Below are positions 63,219-64,000 of a stretch of 64,000 nucleotides of DNA, one piece after another; the stretch's first letter is position 1; each line of letters starts with the position of its first letter. The DNA comes from Chytridium lagenaria (taxonomy: Eukaryota; Chytridiomycota; Chytridiomycetes; Chytridiales; Chytridiaceae): assembly GCA_025449115.1 (NCBI GenBank), contig JAHLKC010000085.1:113753-177752 (forward strand). Direction: 5' to 3'. The notes beneath the pieces were generated by a model. That model worked only from the letters and a program-made list of their open reading frames with translations. It was not told the origin of the DNA and made no database searches. Made by a program: the position numbers and the translations under genes.

Positions 63219-64000
63219 CTAACGATTCCTTCTTCGCCTTTTTGGTGATGGCTTACTATTTTCGTTGTCGGGTTTCGAGTTTTGCCTGCTACTTCTTGTT
63301 ATGGCCTTGAGCCTCGTCATCATACTAGGACCATCTTGAGTTAGTTCATTTCTTTTCCTTTAAAGTTAAGTTATTTCACGTACAAGTAAAGTATTTTTAC
63401 CGTGATGTTCTGTTTCTCTGACCCTTTACCGGAGATGGTGTTTTTTCCTGGGCGTCTTCAGGCCTTCCGTGATTGTTGCTGGTTTGAACCAATTTGCTCA
63501 TTTCTAACTTCCGAATAAAGATATCGTCGCCTTCTTCAAAATGGTCTTTGGGTTCCCCACTATCGTTGCTTCTACCATCGTCGTCAGCATTTCCGCCCAG
63601 ATCGTCACGATTGTAAGTCTTCTCTTTATCGTTACTGTTGTTGCCGTCATAATAATCTTGGCAGACATCATCAATCGTAACGTAAGATTTCTTCTTCTTT
63701 CATTTTGAACACCTGTTTACCTTTTGGTTGATCTAGTAAATGTTATATCATGAATAAAAGCCAACAACAAACCTTCACGTTCCAAATACCTTTTGTACTC
63801 AGTATCTTTGACGTTATGGATGCCATCGCAGTCATAGAACAACACGTCATTGTTCTCCAATTGTTCACCTCCTTGGCTAACTGGAAATGGCATTAGGCGT
63901 TACGGAATTAACATCACTTACCATCAAACACGTTTTTGGGATCATTGCTTGTACTGTTAGCTTGATCTAACGTGCGCGGAGGAACAGGGTTGGAAAAATA
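63219..64000 (-). CDS. Partial gene at right edge: acidic protein with basic C-terminus
   Basis: The 5' part lies outside the window. Exon pieces: 64000-63922 (SNPVPPRTLDQANSTSNDP), 63880-63790 (QGGEQLENNDVLFYDCDG), 63690-63401 (VTIDDVCQDYYDGNNSNDKE ... HFEEGDDIFIRKLEMSKL) and 63312-63219 ending SKPSPKRRRRNR, stop. Splice junctions 63921/63881 and 63400/63313 are consensus and phase-compatible; the junction between 63790 and 63690 is uncertain by one base. The protein is Asp/Asn/Ser-rich with a basic nuclear-localisation-like end. No family recognised. It is on the same strand as, and just upstream of, the micro-exon gene. Confidence 0.6.

Noticed and set aside
63541..63708. Plus-strand 55-residue hydrophobic ORF resembling a single-pass membrane peptide
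   Set aside because: The minus strand here is a well-supported acidic exon with consensus splice sites; Asp/Asn codons read backwards give Ile/Val, which explains the hydrophobicity.

Overview
The window is nuclear DNA from a filamentous or zoosporic fungus, most likely an early-diverging lineage such as a chytrid (inference). Evidence: genes are split by many short GT-AG introns (mostly 60-130 bp) with CTAAC-type branch points. The gene content is fungal: Rho1 with a CIVL prenylation box, a Fet3/laccase-type multicopper oxidase with a C-terminal membrane helix, two GCN4-type bZIP factors, a DUF1769 protein and F-box/ankyrin-like proteins. A Ty1/copia element and a TNP2-like DNA transposon remnant are also present.

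Layout. 0.6-6.9 kb: two head-to-head copies of a 2-oxoglutarate-dioxygenase/F-box gene forming a long inverted repeat; the proximal halves are almost identical and the distal halves have diverged and decayed. 6.99-13.12 kb: a full-length Ty1/copia retrotransposon (minus strand, near-identical LTRs, 5-bp TSD) with a GC-rich, hairpin-dense insert inside pol. 13.4-18.5 kb: a very long DUF1769 gene. 19.0-25.2 kb: two adjacent Rho-type GTPases, one atypical and much extended, one a normal Rho1. 25.4-27.5 kb: AT-rich intergenic DNA. 27.6-30.0 kb: F-box/ankyrin-like gene. 31.3-33.1 kb: thiol dioxygenase of the ADO/PCO family. 35.4-37.8 kb: alpha/beta hydrolase. 38.0-39.4 kb: second F-box/ankyrin-like gene. 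39.8-42.0 kb: multicopper oxidase. 42.6-45.2 kb: TMEM135-like membrane protein. 46.0-52.1 kb: two paralogous bZIP genes flanking a conserved hypothetical gene.

From about 52.7 kb the window becomes transposon-derived and repeat-rich: a decayed TNP2-like transposase, ORF fragments, a truncated second copia copy, a 22-bp tandem repeat, and then (60.9-63.0 kb) a tandem array of about ten micro-exons separated by short introns. Most of these exons are 72 nt or a multiple of three and encode copies of a 24-residue repeat; the predicted reading frame stays open through nine exons. This array is the most unusual object in the window. A partial gene encoding an acidic protein with a basic tail runs off the right edge.

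Caution: many otherwise conserved genes contain single-base frameshifts, mostly in short homopolymers. Adding or removing one base restores domain matches, splice phase and a whole number of codons, so much of this looks like residual sequencing indels rather than gene death. One regular gene (second bZIP) and the first F-box/ankyrin gene have none.
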